The notes beneath the pieces are model-generated. The model searched no databases, was not told the origin of the DNA, and was given only the letters and a program-made list of their open reading frames with translations. Both the position numbers and the translations under genes were made by a program. From Zarea fungicola (taxonomy: Eukaryota; Ascomycota; Sordariomycetes; Hypocreales; Cordycipitaceae), in NCBI GenBank assembly GCA_900169235.1, contig FWCC01000014.1, positions 3,205-67,204 on the forward strand: 64,000 nucleotides of DNA. Direction: 5' to 3'. This document shows positions 23,881 through 34,458 of this stretch, piece after piece (position 1 is the stretch's first letter; each line of letters begins with the position of its first letter).

Positions 23881-24901
23881 GTTCTGCCAATACCGACAAA
23901 TAACGTCTCAAAACCGGCCGGCCGGTCGTCGTTTATGGTGACGCTTGCCCCTCAATCTCGCACGGTTCATCAATGAGCACTGTTTGTCAGCTTGCGGCAG
24001 ACCTAGCACTGCAGGCGCTTTTTGACCGTGAATACGGCACGAGGAGGTCCTTCATGTGACAGCTGCTTTGGCAAGTATTCGATTTAACCCTTGAGGATAC
24101 GTTGAGGATTTTAGCCTTGTGAGATGGAAGGATAAGACCGAGCATGACATGTAGAAGGTGGGCATGCACACCTTTGTCTTTTACAGGCTTACATGTACCA
24201 CCCCACCGTTTAGTCGCCTCGAGTCAGTGTGCTTGGTCGAAATGTGTGGGCTACGAGCGCTAAGAGCAACTGGTGGTGACGGACATGCGGCGGTGTCGCC
24301 AACGTACATTTCGACTCCGGAAGCTTCTGAACCGTAATGGTGGCACTCGCAAAAGAAAAATCCATCTCGAGCTAAATCAAGGTTAATTTGACGACGCAAT
24401 TCATGCATACTACCTTAATGCTTTTCTAGTTGCAACCCACGTAGAACTTACAGGGGTTCCTTGCAACATGCGCACGAGACAGCCAACCTCTTAGACGTTT
24501 ATGTAGCCCATGGAGGAAATCATTGCTATCAAGCAGAGGGTGAAAAGGATCAAATAATACGTGCCGAATGAGCCAGCAGCAGTGTCCAAATTTACGTAAT
24601 GGAGGACACGCCACCAGCCATGTTTCTTTACCACATAGTCACACTGCTGTATTCAGTCTGTAACTGGTAAGATATATGGAGACAGGCAGTTGATTAAAGA
24701 GAGATGAAGAGTGGTATTGCTTTCTGCATTATCAAATCTTTAGAGCCAGAGCATGCTGAGTCTTGCAGCATGCTTTATTGAATATTGCTAATATAGTGAT
24801 TCTGTGTGATTCGTGGATAGCCCGAGACGATTACAATGCCTATGCGTCGTGAAATGCCCTGAACTATTAAACCATCAATTCTGGTGCTATAATTTTTGGA
24901 G
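23881..24901. other. Intergenic; possible decayed coding fragment on the minus strand
   Basis: Between the regulator and the P450. On the minus strand at 24181-24614 two short frames, joined by a possible GTAAGT intron, contain protein-like text such as FDPFHPLLDSNDFLHGLHKR and ELRRQINLDLARDGFFFCE. I do not recognise a family and no start codon is convincing, so I do not call a gene. A 24-base inverted copy of part of the regulator gene lies at 23940-23963. Confidence 0.3.
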
Positions 24902-26755
24902 CTAGAAGCTCCGTTTCCGAATCTCAACCGCCGCCAGGGGGTCAGGGTTTGACACCAATCCCACCTTCATCGCCCGCGGCCTCTTCACGCCGTTCGGAGC
25001 CCTCAGGTCATAATTCAAAAGAAATTCCATAAAAATACTCTTAATCTCGTATATGGCAAAAAATCGTCCCGGGCAGGCGTGTGGGCCATGTCCCCAGACA
25101 AGCGAATCCTGGCATCTTGGTAAGTATGTGGGTTGTCACGGATATGAAGACAACGTACCAAACCTGTCGTCACTGCTTGGTGCTTCGCTTCATGTCCAGG
25201 AAGCTTCCGCAGCTTTTCAAACCTATAGCCGTCAAAGGTGTCTGGGCCCGCGGTTCCGGCTTTGGCGCTCATCTCATGGCCAAGAGTGGGATTTGTTGGC
25301 GACATGCTGTGCACCTGTTAACAATGCGCTGGTCATGTATGAGTCTCACAATGTGCTTACGATACGCCGCGTGTAGAAAAGCCTACGCGCGTTCCCTTTG
25401 GTAGTTGCACCCCATTTGAAAATGTCGTTTTGGCCGTCGTCAAGTACAATGGATTAACTAGGACACGTCAACTTGGGCAGACGCGGCGGCGCTTGGAACA
25501 ACCATACCGGTAAATACTCCGCTATACCGCATGCTTTCTTTTATGAAGCTATCGAGTTTCTTCATGTTTGCAAAGGCTGTCTTTCCAAGGAATTCGGGCG
25601 GGTTTCCGCCTTGAGGCGCCTCCCGAACCAGCTCCGCTTGAACTTCGGCCCGCAGATCCTCAATGTATTCCGGATGCTCAAGGAGGTTCATCAAGGCCTT
25701 TTAGTTTTTATGTCAGATGTTATGTATCATGCATCAGGCGGTATGCTCACAAATGTTGTCGTGTTGGCGGTATTGTGGATAGCTGCAAAGGCCAGCTGTG
25801 AACGATGAGGAATTAGCTAGACCATCTTCATTACATATGCGCGGCCAGGCTTACAAGAAGTTGGTCAATACTGATGCGCTTTGTATTCCTGTCCTTTTCA
25901 GGCATATAGCTCAGAAGCCAGGAGATGAGGGCTCCAGGGTCTCCAGCTTCGAGAGGTGTCGATGCCTTTTCCTCGTCCAACAACACGCTTGCGACAAGGG
26001 GTGCTAGAATCGGCTCCGCCTTGGTAATATACCGTCGTGCTGCTCTCACTGACTTGAGAAACGGCGCCATGAACTGAACCGCAGCGGGATGCATCCTATT
26101 GTAGTCATCTTGCACATGGCCGATGGCTTTCGTGTAATTTGTGGCGAGCTCAAGCCACGCTTCATTGCGGCATACAGGCTGCCCAATAAATGACCGCGAC
26201 GTGATGAGGGCGACGATGCGCTGTATTGTTGACTGAATCGGAATCTGTTTCCATTCTGACGATATGTTCAATTCTCTAAATCCGTACTTTGTTTCGTCCT
26301 GTATGAGAGGCTGGAGAGCTGACATATTCTTCGCCATGTCTTTGCGGATAACGGGGAACAATTCTGGGATTTCCGGGTCGGCATGTGTCCAACGTGTCAT
26401 GAACCGTGTCTGCCTCTCAAGGTTATTATGTACGTATGGGTGGTTCTTGACCTCCATGTACATTGAAAGCGGCAGTACCACTACGTTTGGATTGCTTGGA
26501 AGAACAAATGGAGTATCGGGATACTAGGAAATGGCGTGTCAATCTACCAGGGAAGAAGCGAGAGTGCGACCAAGGATATACTACCTTTTCAAATCCCTCC
26601 AGCGCTGCATCAGCAAAATCAGAGTCAAGCGCCGAGCCAATAACAGGAAAGTTGAATTTTGGGGTCTTGATCCAAACAAATACATGATAAGCAGCATACA
26701 GCGCTGCCAGTACTGCCATGGGCATGGCAAAGCCATAATAGAGCGTGTCAGCCAT
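24902..26755 (-). CDS. Cytochrome P450 monooxygenase
   Basis: Seven exons (26755-26585, 26523-25855, 25795-25751, 25697-25508, 25457-25361, 25306-25159, 25108-24902) keep phase throughout and give 508 aa. An N-terminal membrane helix (residues 5-30) anchors it to the ER. An unusual I-helix AAIHNT-type segment is followed by the K-helix ExxR as KESMR, then FDGYRF. The heme loop WGHGPHACPGRFF has Cys near residue 452. These features resemble the CYP68/ent-kaurene-oxidase-like fungal group, whose members oxidise terpenoid or polyketide skeletons. Stop codons between simple ORFs are all explained by introns, so the gene appears intact. It is co-oriented with the LDI-like and regulator genes, so it is a plausible partner. 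Confidence 0.88.
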
Positions 26756-28171
26756 TTTGGAAATAATAATGGGAAATAGGTTACGAGTGATTCTTCACGT
26801 TGACAATAATATGAAGGTGTTACACGTTCTATTGTATATATAATGAGATTTCAGCAAGGCTCATGCCGCGGGGTGTCCGTCCCGCGGACTGATTGCGATG
26901 CTCTTCTACAAGTTTGTGGATTGAGATGATTCCGAATCGCCGGCATGGCACTGCTAGTGTCCACGGATAACAGACCCAGAGTGTCACAAATTCCGCGGTG
27001 CATGTGCGTCGCAGCGGAATTTGTGACAGGTTGTGGAACGAGGTGTCATTGGGGGCTTGCGCATCCCACCCATTTGGTAGATCATTTGACTGAGCTCCGA
27101 CACGTAGCCGGCTTCTAGAAGTCAACCTCCGCAAATAGCCTCCATTTTTGGCTTCGGAGGTGCGGGTAATATTAGACGCGTGGAAGTTGAAGTTGGGACC
27201 AAGGCCAGCAGTCGAAGTGAATAGTTCCTTTGGAGACGGGCCATAGCTGGTTCTAATATGCGCCAATGATGGAGGTGGCACTGCAAAGGAGGCTCATGAT
27301 GCCTGCTTAATGAATATGAGCCTAGAAGCTACATAGGTACTGTCCTACATTTAAGCCTGCCAAGCAAAGAAGAAAAGAAGAGAGGCAGAGAGAGAAAGCA
27401 CTTGTGTAGACCGTAGGCGGCTGTCTCTTTTACCGTAAACGGCGCTGTATTAGTGCTTGTGCGATTATGTAGATAGTGCTGACTACTAACTTAAGCCTAC
27501 ATTAAAGCAGCCACTAGTTCAATTAGACTGCTTACTTCTATTTTTCTTTATTAAGGACATGCTATTATCAATAGTATTGGCCCTGTAGACTGTCTGTACA
27601 TGGGCATCCTCCTTGTTGACGCTTGCAGTGTTTTTGGGCGGTGGATCAGTGCAGCCTGTATTTAGCTGCTATACTTGCACGTTGTATTGTCAGCGACTGG
27701 GCTGGATGTGCTAATTGGTGGGCTCACAGTGTGAGGAGGCATTCAGGCTGGGCACACTCGAGTCCAGAACTGTAACGCAGTGTCAACCATAAGGATTATC
27801 CCACATAAGAGCTACTGTCTCTACCAATGAAGTTCTTTTTTCTACTGTTCACTGAGTATACTATTGTCAAATTTAGGAGAAGCTATATGGCCTAGCGCAC
27901 ACTAATGCGCGCCGAGACAAATTTGTCTTCGGCTTATAAATATTAGCTGAGCTTGTTCCCCAGCCACTCATACCCAGGGCTTCGGTCACAGAAAGCGGGC
28001 CGAGGAAACTGCGCCCTACCAGAACTGTCATTAGGCAGTATGATGCAACCTCTTGGCAGTTCAAACTTGCTCTTGTACCAGTACATGAGCAGCAACTTGT
28101 CACAAACATAAATCGAGAATCAAGTCTGCCACGGAAGCTATCTCGCTCAAAATCCAAGTTTGTCATCTACA
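26756..28171. other. Intergenic 1.4-kb region, partly low complexity
   Basis: Contains the P450 promoter with the dyad described separately, a purine-rich AGAAAAGAAGAGAGGCAGAG tract at about 27370-27400, and an AT-rich stretch (27480-27560). A 150-codon minus frame at 26829-27281 spans the palindrome and has no domain features. No gene was called. Confidence 0.5.
26982..27028. repeat. Perfect 15-bp palindrome upstream of the P450
   Basis: The arms TGTCACAAATTCCGC (26982-26996) and its exact reverse complement (27014-27028) are separated by 17 bases. It lies 227-273 bases upstream of the P450 ATG. It may be a regulatory dyad or a remnant of an inverted repeat; no flanking element was recognised. 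Confidence 0.7.
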
Positions 28172-28483
28172 ATGGTCCTCGAACTCCGACCCAACTGCGA
28201 GTACTGCGACAAAGACCTGCCCCCGGCGGCTGTCGATGCACGCATTTGTTCCTACGAGTGTACGTTTTGTGCAGACTGTGTAGAAACCAAGCTTTCTAAT
28301 GTCTGTCCCAACTGCGGTGGAGGCTTTGTTCCTCGGCCTATTCGACCTGCAAAGGAATGGTGTCGCGGTGTGTTTCTAGGAGCACAGCCGGCGTCCGAGA
28401 AGAGAGTGCATATGAAGTGCAGTCCCGAGGATGCCGCCGCCAACGCGGCCAAGATCAGGACCATAAATCCAGAGTCTCGCTAG
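28172..28483 (+). CDS. DUF1272 zinc-binding small protein
   Basis: 103 aa, single exon. The start is the ATG at 28172, giving MVLELRPNCEYCDKDLPP. The fold is defined by cysteine pairs: CEYC, then C in ICSYEC, CADC and CPNCGGGFVPRPIRP, as in PF06906, a zinc-ribbon-like family of unknown function. PF06906 is found mainly in bacteria, where it is usually 60-90 aa. The C-terminal extension (KRVHMKCSPEDAAANAAKI) is therefore a little longer. No signal peptide. It has no evident functional link to neighbours. A bacterial origin by transfer is possible but unproven. Confidence 0.85.
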   Translation: MVLELRPNCEYCDKDLPPAAVDARICSYECTFCADCVETKLSNVCPNCGGGFVPRPIRPAKEWCRGVFLGAQPASEKRVHMKCSPEDAAANAAKIRTINPESR

Positions 28484-29098
28484 CAAGTACTTTGGGGACC
28501 TGCCAGTGAGAGAAGAGAATCGTGAGTTTGGTGTGTGCAACGATACGACCGGATACAGCTAACCAGAGAAATGTGTAAGGTGACGGCACTGCAAAAGGCA
28601 AAACAGTAAGGCTTTAAGATCGGTGCTGGATATATGGTATCTCAGAGAAATTCCAATTCTATGGTGAACGCAGTGGAGAGGGAGACTTGCGGGCGTGGTG
28701 GTGCGCTGGTGCCTTTCTGGATGAATCGTTTCGCAGCCATCATATAAATCAGGCACTATGGGTTTGCCCGAGGGTACTGCGTAAACTAGATATATCACAT
28801 ACTGAATCTAATCGCATTACTAAAAATTCCGCTTCTTCTATCGCTGCTACAAACCCAGTTCATAGATTTTTCCCTTTCATCAAGCTTGGAATGCGCGGGC
28901 ATCGCACCAGATTGTATCAATTGAATGAACTTTAAATATTAAGTCTCTTTAAAGCAAACGCAATGCTCGAACCATGCTTTCTATATAAATAACAATAACT
29001 GTACAAATTTTCTACATTTTCGCCGTCCAGTGAATTAAGCAGACAAGTTCAAAATTGAAAAGTTAGTCCTGCAAATGCAATCCAAGCCACTGCGACCA
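28484..29098. other. Convergent intergenic region
   Basis: 3' flanks of the DUF1272 gene and the MCT-type transporter. Only unsupported short frames are seen, and the stretch becomes AT-rich after about 28920. Confidence 0.45.
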
Positions 29099-30364
29099 TT
29101 AAGCCTTGACCCAGATCTTAAAGCCTGTCTTGACAAACCTTGCAGCAGACATGGCCAGTGCTCCTACAAGAAGCATGACACCGCCGTAAATCCTTGCACC
29201 ATCATAACCAGAAGATTGAACAATTGCACCCGCAACGGGGCTGCCGATAAGAGAACCAAATGCCATAGCCAGGAATGCCACTCCAATGCGTCCACCCAAC
29301 TCCCCCATATTCGCCGTCATACTGGCTATGGCTGAGGGGGGGAGGGAGACCAGTGACCCGGATGCCAGACCATACAGAGCCGCGAGTGCAATGACAGAGC
29401 CCATATTATGCGCAGGAATCCAGCATAGAACCAAAATCCCTGAAATAAAAGTCGCTGGCGTTTGAACGTTGAGCGGACCATACGTGTCAGATGCAAAATT
29501 TGGGAGAATTCGTCCGAAACTGCTCGCAGCGTTTGCAATTACCAGGACGTAATACGCTGGGAAGCCATGCATCTGTACGTGGCTGGCGTAGATCCAAGAT
29601 TCAATAAAAGTATAAAAGACGAAGAATCCAAGAAATGACAAAAAGATGCTCAGACAGTATAGGCCAAACTCGATCTGCTTGAGCGACTTGAAGTCGATGA
29701 GGGTGTGTCGCTTGTTTGGCTGCAGTCGTTGCTTAGCGACTGCTAGTGGAAGGGCGAGAACTGCCAGCACCATGAAGCCGAGCACCCGAACTGCCCAGCC
29801 AAACCCGATGAGAGGAATAAGGTGCCGGAGCGTAATGGGAATTATAATACCTCCCACGGAAGCGCCCGTGCTCCCGAGCCCAACGGCCAGGCCTCTGTGC
29901 TTGACAAACCAGGTACCCGGGATAGCCAGAGCGCCAAGAGCCACAAGCCCAAAGCCACTCCCTGTGCATAGAGACTGGGCAAGAATGAATTGCCAATACT
30001 TGGTACAGAGAGATGTCATCATTAGGCCAAAAACCATTAGAAATGAGCCACCATACATCATGGGTCGGAAGTAGCCAGAGTCATAGAGTGTTCCAGTAAG
30101 GGCAGCTCCAAACATGAGTAAAAATGCCTGTAGACTGCCAATCCAGGCTATAGTAGACGACGACGTTTCGTCACGGACTCCGCCGCCGCTGGTGTAGTAT
30201 TGCTGGAAAGTTCCGTAGGATACCACGGTGCCCCAAGAGCAAAACATGAGGCAGAACGCCGCTGCTACCTGTATCCATGGCATCACGCCCACATCCGGTG
30301 GAGGAACAGCGGGCAGAGTTGACTGCTCGCTCGATTCCTCCGCTGATTTCTCCGTCTGACTCAT
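29099..30364 (-). CDS. MFS transporter, monocarboxylate (MCT) type
   Basis: 421 aa, intronless, with twelve predicted helices after a short charged N-terminus (about 28 residues). The start WIQVAAAFCLMFCSWGTVVSYG and the ALAIPGTWFVKHRGLAVGLGSTGASVGG block near residue 155 are hallmarks of fungal MCT/SLC16-like proteins. The family imports or exports monocarboxylates, riboflavin or metabolites at the plasma membrane. A Pro/Ser-rich N-terminus carries possible phosphorylation sites. No neighbour fixes the substrate. Confidence 0.9.
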   Translation of the reverse strand: MSQTEKSAEESSEQSTLPAVPPPDVGVMPWIQVAAAFCLMFCSWGTVVSYGTFQQYYTSGGGVRDETSSSTIAWIGSLQAFLLMFGAALTGTLYDSGYFRPMMYGGSFLMVFGLMMTSLCTKYWQFILAQSLCTGSGFGLVALGALAIPGTWFVKHRGLAVGLGSTGASVGGIIIPITLRHLIPLIGFGWAVRVLGFMVLAVLALPLAVAKQRLQPNKRHTLIDFKSLKQIEFGLYCLSIFLSFLGFFVFYTFIESWIYASHVQMHGFPAYYVLVIANAASSFGRILPNFASDTYGPLNVQTPATFISGILVLCWIPAHNMGSVIALAALYGLASGSLVSLPPSAIASMTANMGELGGRIGVAFLAMAFGSLIGSPVAGAIVQSSGYDGARIYGGVMLLVGALAMSAARFVKTGFKIWVKA

Positions 30365-31834
30365 TCTCTTGATAGAATTCGAGTTCAGGTAGCCGATTGT
30401 CTACGTTCGTGGAAATGTTCAGTGCCGGACTGGCCTTGAAATTTATTGTAATCCCAGTGCCACCAGTAAAACTCAAGCTTCCTTGGACACGGTATGGGAC
30501 TGTATCGGATTCGCAAGAGTTGCGGAGCTTAAAACTGATATAAGCGGGTGTTTGCCGTTTTGTAACTAGCTTCAAGAGTATGTGATGAATACTGCAAGTA
30601 ATAAAATATTTTTAATGATGTGAGCTATGATGTGAGCTTGAATTATTCGAATAGATCGGTGCTAATCGGATTGGAACCAGGCAGTGTAGAAAGTAAAACT
30701 GAATGAGAAACGGCCAAAATTATCTCAAGCAGGAGCAATGAAACCTTTTTAAAAGTTTAAGCAACATTGCCTTGCCTCTATTTACCGCAATTATTTAGCG
30801 CAATTATTACCAATGAATACGGAACCCAAGAGCTTTTGTCACTTGGCCAGGCCCGGCATGTGGCTCGGCTAGCTAATTAGTCAATCGCAAGAGCAGACAA
30901 ATTACGCTGAATAATGGACGACTTTCTAAAACCCCATTGGCAACGGCGATGGCTCCACCAAAATCTGTGGCCTTGAGTGGCTGAGTGGCCGGAGCGATTT
31001 GGAAACCGCTTGCCCAACACAGCTAGATTCGATAAATGCACGGAATAGCCCGCCGCTTGATAATCTCCGATGACGCAAGACAAAGGCTGCCGTTTCGGAA
31101 GCAGCTTCGGCTCGTCGTGGAAGCAGGAGAGGATTTTGTCGGAACCTATTTTTGACTCATCTTTTGGTGCAGGAATGTGTTGGAATGTTGTCATTTCTCC
31201 TACCTGCAGCATCAACACTGTAACGTAAGCCGACGCTATCACTTCCAGACACAGCTAATTGCAAGCATAATTTATTTTAAATGAATAATACAATAACAGC
31301 AGCATCTATTTGTCTTCATGGCGGGGTCGTTTTGGTCCTGGTGCATCGTCAGTTAATTGAATGGCCAGGCAAGCGGCTTCCTTTCTTTATCTTGGCATGG
31401 TACAGAGGTGTTAGCGGCCCAAAATTTTGCCTAGACGGGTGAGCTCCAGTTCTGTTATTACCATCACCGATTCGTTTTGAGGTGAATTCACGCGCCGTGG
31501 AAAAGGGAGGCATCGGGGAACTGTTGCAAATCTGAATTACTGCTGGAAACGCGACGCAGTGAGAGCGGATAGATGAAAAGCTACGGCTAAATCTTCGGAT
31601 TATTTCTTCCCGCGCACGGTTCGTGGGCCTGGGATGGATTGTTCAGTAACGATTTGCATGGAATCTAACGCTACGCCTGTTTCCCTTCCTTGCAGCCAAC
31701 ATATTACTATTGCCACCCAATCTTTCATCAATCGCGGCAAAATGATTAATTGAGTTAAAATAAATTTCTTTAAAGAATATTCCATAATGTTCAGTCTAAA
31801 ACTGTGAGACTCTGGCGGGAACTGATCACTCTAT

Positions 31835-31885
31835 TGTGTTGGGCCAGCCCGCAGCCACGGCCGTACAGGGTAACCAAAGCACCAC
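31835..31885 (-). repeat. Terminal-like repeat, copy 2 (inverted)
   Basis: TGTGTTGGGCCAGC, followed by a variable segment and CAGGGTAACCAAAG, matches the reverse complement of positions 14-62. It is a lone copy with no partner end nearby, consistent with a decayed or solo transposon terminus. Confidence 0.55.
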
Positions 31886-32865
31886 CCATAGATTCAGATA
31901 GCTTGGAAACCCGCTGGTCGCTTAATACGCATTATCGTTAATTCTTTTGCCTTTTTTTTTTAATAAAAAAATTCCTTTTTGAATAGCTGCTGTAAGTTGA
32001 CTGGTCCCCGCAAGAGGTGTTGACTTGATATACTTTTGTTCTTGGTGTTGAAGATGTATGGCTAAAGTCTCAGAAGCATGTCGAATTTGAGGGTTTGAAG
32101 TTATGTGTCGAATATATAGTCGGTGGCTTACCCAGTATGTCCGCTCAACCGTGCTCAATGCTGATTGCTCCAGTACTTTTCGACGCCTCCTGACATGGTC
32201 TTTCTGCCCCAGCACACATCAGCAGTCAAAGCTTTCAATTTGCCTTACTTGGTTAAGCCAGAATCCTTCTTACCAAATGCAAATGTAAATAAGTTTAATC
32301 ACTGCATACTTGTTCATATTTTGCGCCAAGACAAATTCTATAAGACGGCCGTCTTATTTTAGCTCATTCTGGAAGACGATAGAGGAAATGTGTTCAATTG
32401 TTCGCAGAAATACCCATAAAACTGTACCATAACAGGCATCATGCTGCGCTGTGATGGGCCCATCTCCCAACAGCCTAGTGTCGGGGTTTCCGTCTCCTTT
32501 GACTCCAACTTCGCTACTGTCATTAACGTGAGCCATTCAGATTGCGTTCGCCAATAATATGCTACCTTTAATCGCTGGTAACCCCACCTTTTTCTGCTGG
32601 ATTTCTGTCATGAGTACTCCGTATGAAAGTCGGCATTGCAAACGGGTTTAGAAAACGTGGGGGCGTGATCGGCATATGGAAGCTACGTGCAGACATATCC
32701 GCCTGTTCAGTACTAGTAAAGCACCGGACTGTCGCGTGCTTACTCGCTATTTGTACCGCTATCTGTACATCTCTAATCATTTGCGGGGGAATGTGGAGTA
32801 TCCTCGATTCCTTGGAACTGTTGCACTGCCCGAAACATTCTCCGTGGACTATGCAGATCAACAGC

Positions 32866-32871
32866 TATAAA
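32866..32871 (+). promoter_or_regulatory. TATA box of the repeat-peptide gene
   Basis: TATAAA lies 108 bases before the ATG at 32974. The intervening leader is C/A-rich (CAACTGTACAGACAACCAAAC and similar) and pyrimidine-dotted, the usual look of leaders of strongly expressed secreted fungal proteins. Confidence 0.55.
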
Positions 32872-32973
32872 GAGCGGCACAAATCTGCTCGAGGTTCAGC
32901 TTTTTACAGCACTATCTCAAAGCTCATCAACAACTGTACAGACAACCAAACAACCAAACATAATTTACTCACA

Positions 32974-33223
32974 ATGAATTTCCAACTCGGCTCTATCCTC
33001 CTTCTAGCTGCTGTGGCAATCGCTGCTCCGGTAAGTACTTCCCCCTGCTGCCGCTGATGGCTCGTCGTTCGGCGTTGCTATTTTCAACTGTTTCCCTTTA
33101 CTGAGCAGTCCATCTTGCATACAGGTTGCTGAACCCGAATCCGGTGGCTGCCAGGTCCGTGGCACATGCCGTCGTGATCCCGAACCAGAGACTGGTGGCT
33201 GCCATGTTATGGGTACCTGCTGA
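32974..33223 (+). CDS. Secreted two-repeat cysteine peptide precursor, 51 aa
   Basis: Two exons (32974-33030 and 33125-33223) with a canonical GTAAGT...ACAG intron. Exon 1 is a signal peptide (MNFQLGSILLLAAVAIAAP). Exon 2 encodes two copies of a 13-residue unit, EPESGGCQVRGTC and EPETGGCHVMGTC, separated by RRDP, and stops directly after the last Cys. Arg-Arg is a Kex2-type cleavage site. The following DP-EP dipeptides are the kind trimmed by Ste13-like aminopeptidases in alpha-pheromone precursors. Five of the codon differences between the units are synonymous, and only three change residues. Each unit could form one Cys-Cys bond. It could be a pheromone-like signal, a RiPP core or a small effector. 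No known family was recognised, and no UstY-type enzyme lies in the window. Confidence 0.7.
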
Positions 33224-34458
33224 ATATGACAATGTTGATTATCAGGTCTATGATTACTTCTCAAGGCGATTTACACATAGGGTGCTTTCCTTATAGAGCA
33301 TATATTTGAGCATTTAATTTCAGGTTGATGACCTTGCCGCACGTTTTGTATTGATCGTGACGCTGTACCAGATCTATCTAATCCTACTGTCATGGCTTAT
33401 TGCAACCCTCGTTCATTGGAGTATACCTTTCAACATGTAGACAGTGTCTTCCCTCTAAAGAACCATCGATTAGTCCCATAGCGCGGCCCAAGTCTATCGC
33501 TTTGCTCAGCCATAGTCTTAACATTGTCGGAATTTCCACGAATTCCATTCCGCTTACGTTGATGAGCGCCAGATAACATTTTTCAGTGTTTTAGATTTGT
33601 GGCTTATTCGGAAAGAAAGTAAGCTCTAAACTTAAACGTGAATCAAAATGTAACAGACAGGGATTGAGCTTACATTAGCCTCTGCAACTCATTTCCATCC
33701 TGCGACTAGCGGGTCGCCATTCGCCAGTTAGTAAGTGGAAAGATGCAACGCCAAAATATCACCCCGCGTCATTAGCGGATTCAACCTATCAGTGTGACGT
33801 CTTGAATACCCACACCCACGCACCACGACGTGAAGTTGGGATGCGAAGTCCTCGGCCACAGCTTAGTCTGCTACAACCGAACAACCGATTTCCCGACGGA
33901 CATATTCTATTCAATTGTCAGGCAAGGTGGCTAGGGATAGTCAGGTGAACTCTGAGCACTAATAAAGTAGGCCTGTCGACAAAAATTGCCTAGCAGTACA
34001 GAGTAGTTTCTGGTGCATTATGACTACCGCTGCAATCTGTGACTGTGCAAGCGATATCTTGATTCCCACTTCCTTAAGCACATTCAAGATTTACAACCTG
34101 TAAGATTTTTTCTCCATGTAATCAAGCTCCCTAAAGAGCATAAAGGCTTTATACTTTCACCAACAGTGTTGACCGTCGAGAGCATAGGTTCGTCATTTGT
34201 AGCGATAATTCTTAGACTTTTTCAGTCTTAAATACACCTCGTCAAATGATATAATTAAGTCACCTAATTGAGCGAAACCATGCCACAGCGATTGTGTTGG
34301 TCGATCGAGGCACTCGGCATCTTGCCGAACAGTGGTCCATTGCCGCTCGCATTTCCAACAACACACTCCGACGCAACCAGTATAATATACTCCTCATTAC
34401 CATGCCCTTTTAGCCTCGGAAAATGTGGACTCTAAAACAACTTTGCAGAGAATAAACA
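33224..34458. other. Intergenic; contains the cyclase promoter
   Basis: No gene recognised over 1.2 kb. The right end carries the conserved operator-like palindrome at 34314-34331 (separate entry) and CA-rich leader sequence before ATG 34459. Confidence 0.5.
34314..34331 (+). promoter_or_regulatory. Candidate zinc-cluster operator, cyclase promoter
   Basis: TCGGCATCTTGCCGAACA, a CGG-N7-CCG inverted dyad, lies 128-145 bases upstream of ATG 34459. It matches the site at 38904-38921 in 17 of 18 positions. Gal4-type dimers bind paired CGG triplets, so the block B regulator encoded at 36093 is the natural candidate. Confidence 0.6.

Larger units (their letters stand above)
30365..32973. other. 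Gene-poor 2.6-kb region with a transposon-end relic
   Basis: No convincing gene was found despite several 60-140 codon frames. It contains the inverted copy of the terminal repeat at 31835-31885, an AT-rich patch at 31930-31975 with an eleven-T run, and, at the right end, the promoter of the repeat-peptide gene. A 121-codon minus frame at 30877-31242 has no recognised domain. Confidence 0.5.

Noticed and set aside
24181..24640. Possible two-exon fragment on the minus strand
   Set aside because: Some text looks protein-like, but there is no start codon, the implied intron is very short or out of phase, and no family is recognised. It is kept only as a note in the intergenic entry.
25015..25694. 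Interpreting the block A P450 as a pseudogene because of in-frame stops
   Set aside because: Each stop falls in a 50-60 base intron with GT-AG ends, and removing them yields a continuous 508-aa protein with all family motifs.
26829..27281. 150-codon minus-strand frame upstream of the P450
   Set aside because: It runs straight through a perfect palindrome and promoter-like DNA and has no recognisable family.
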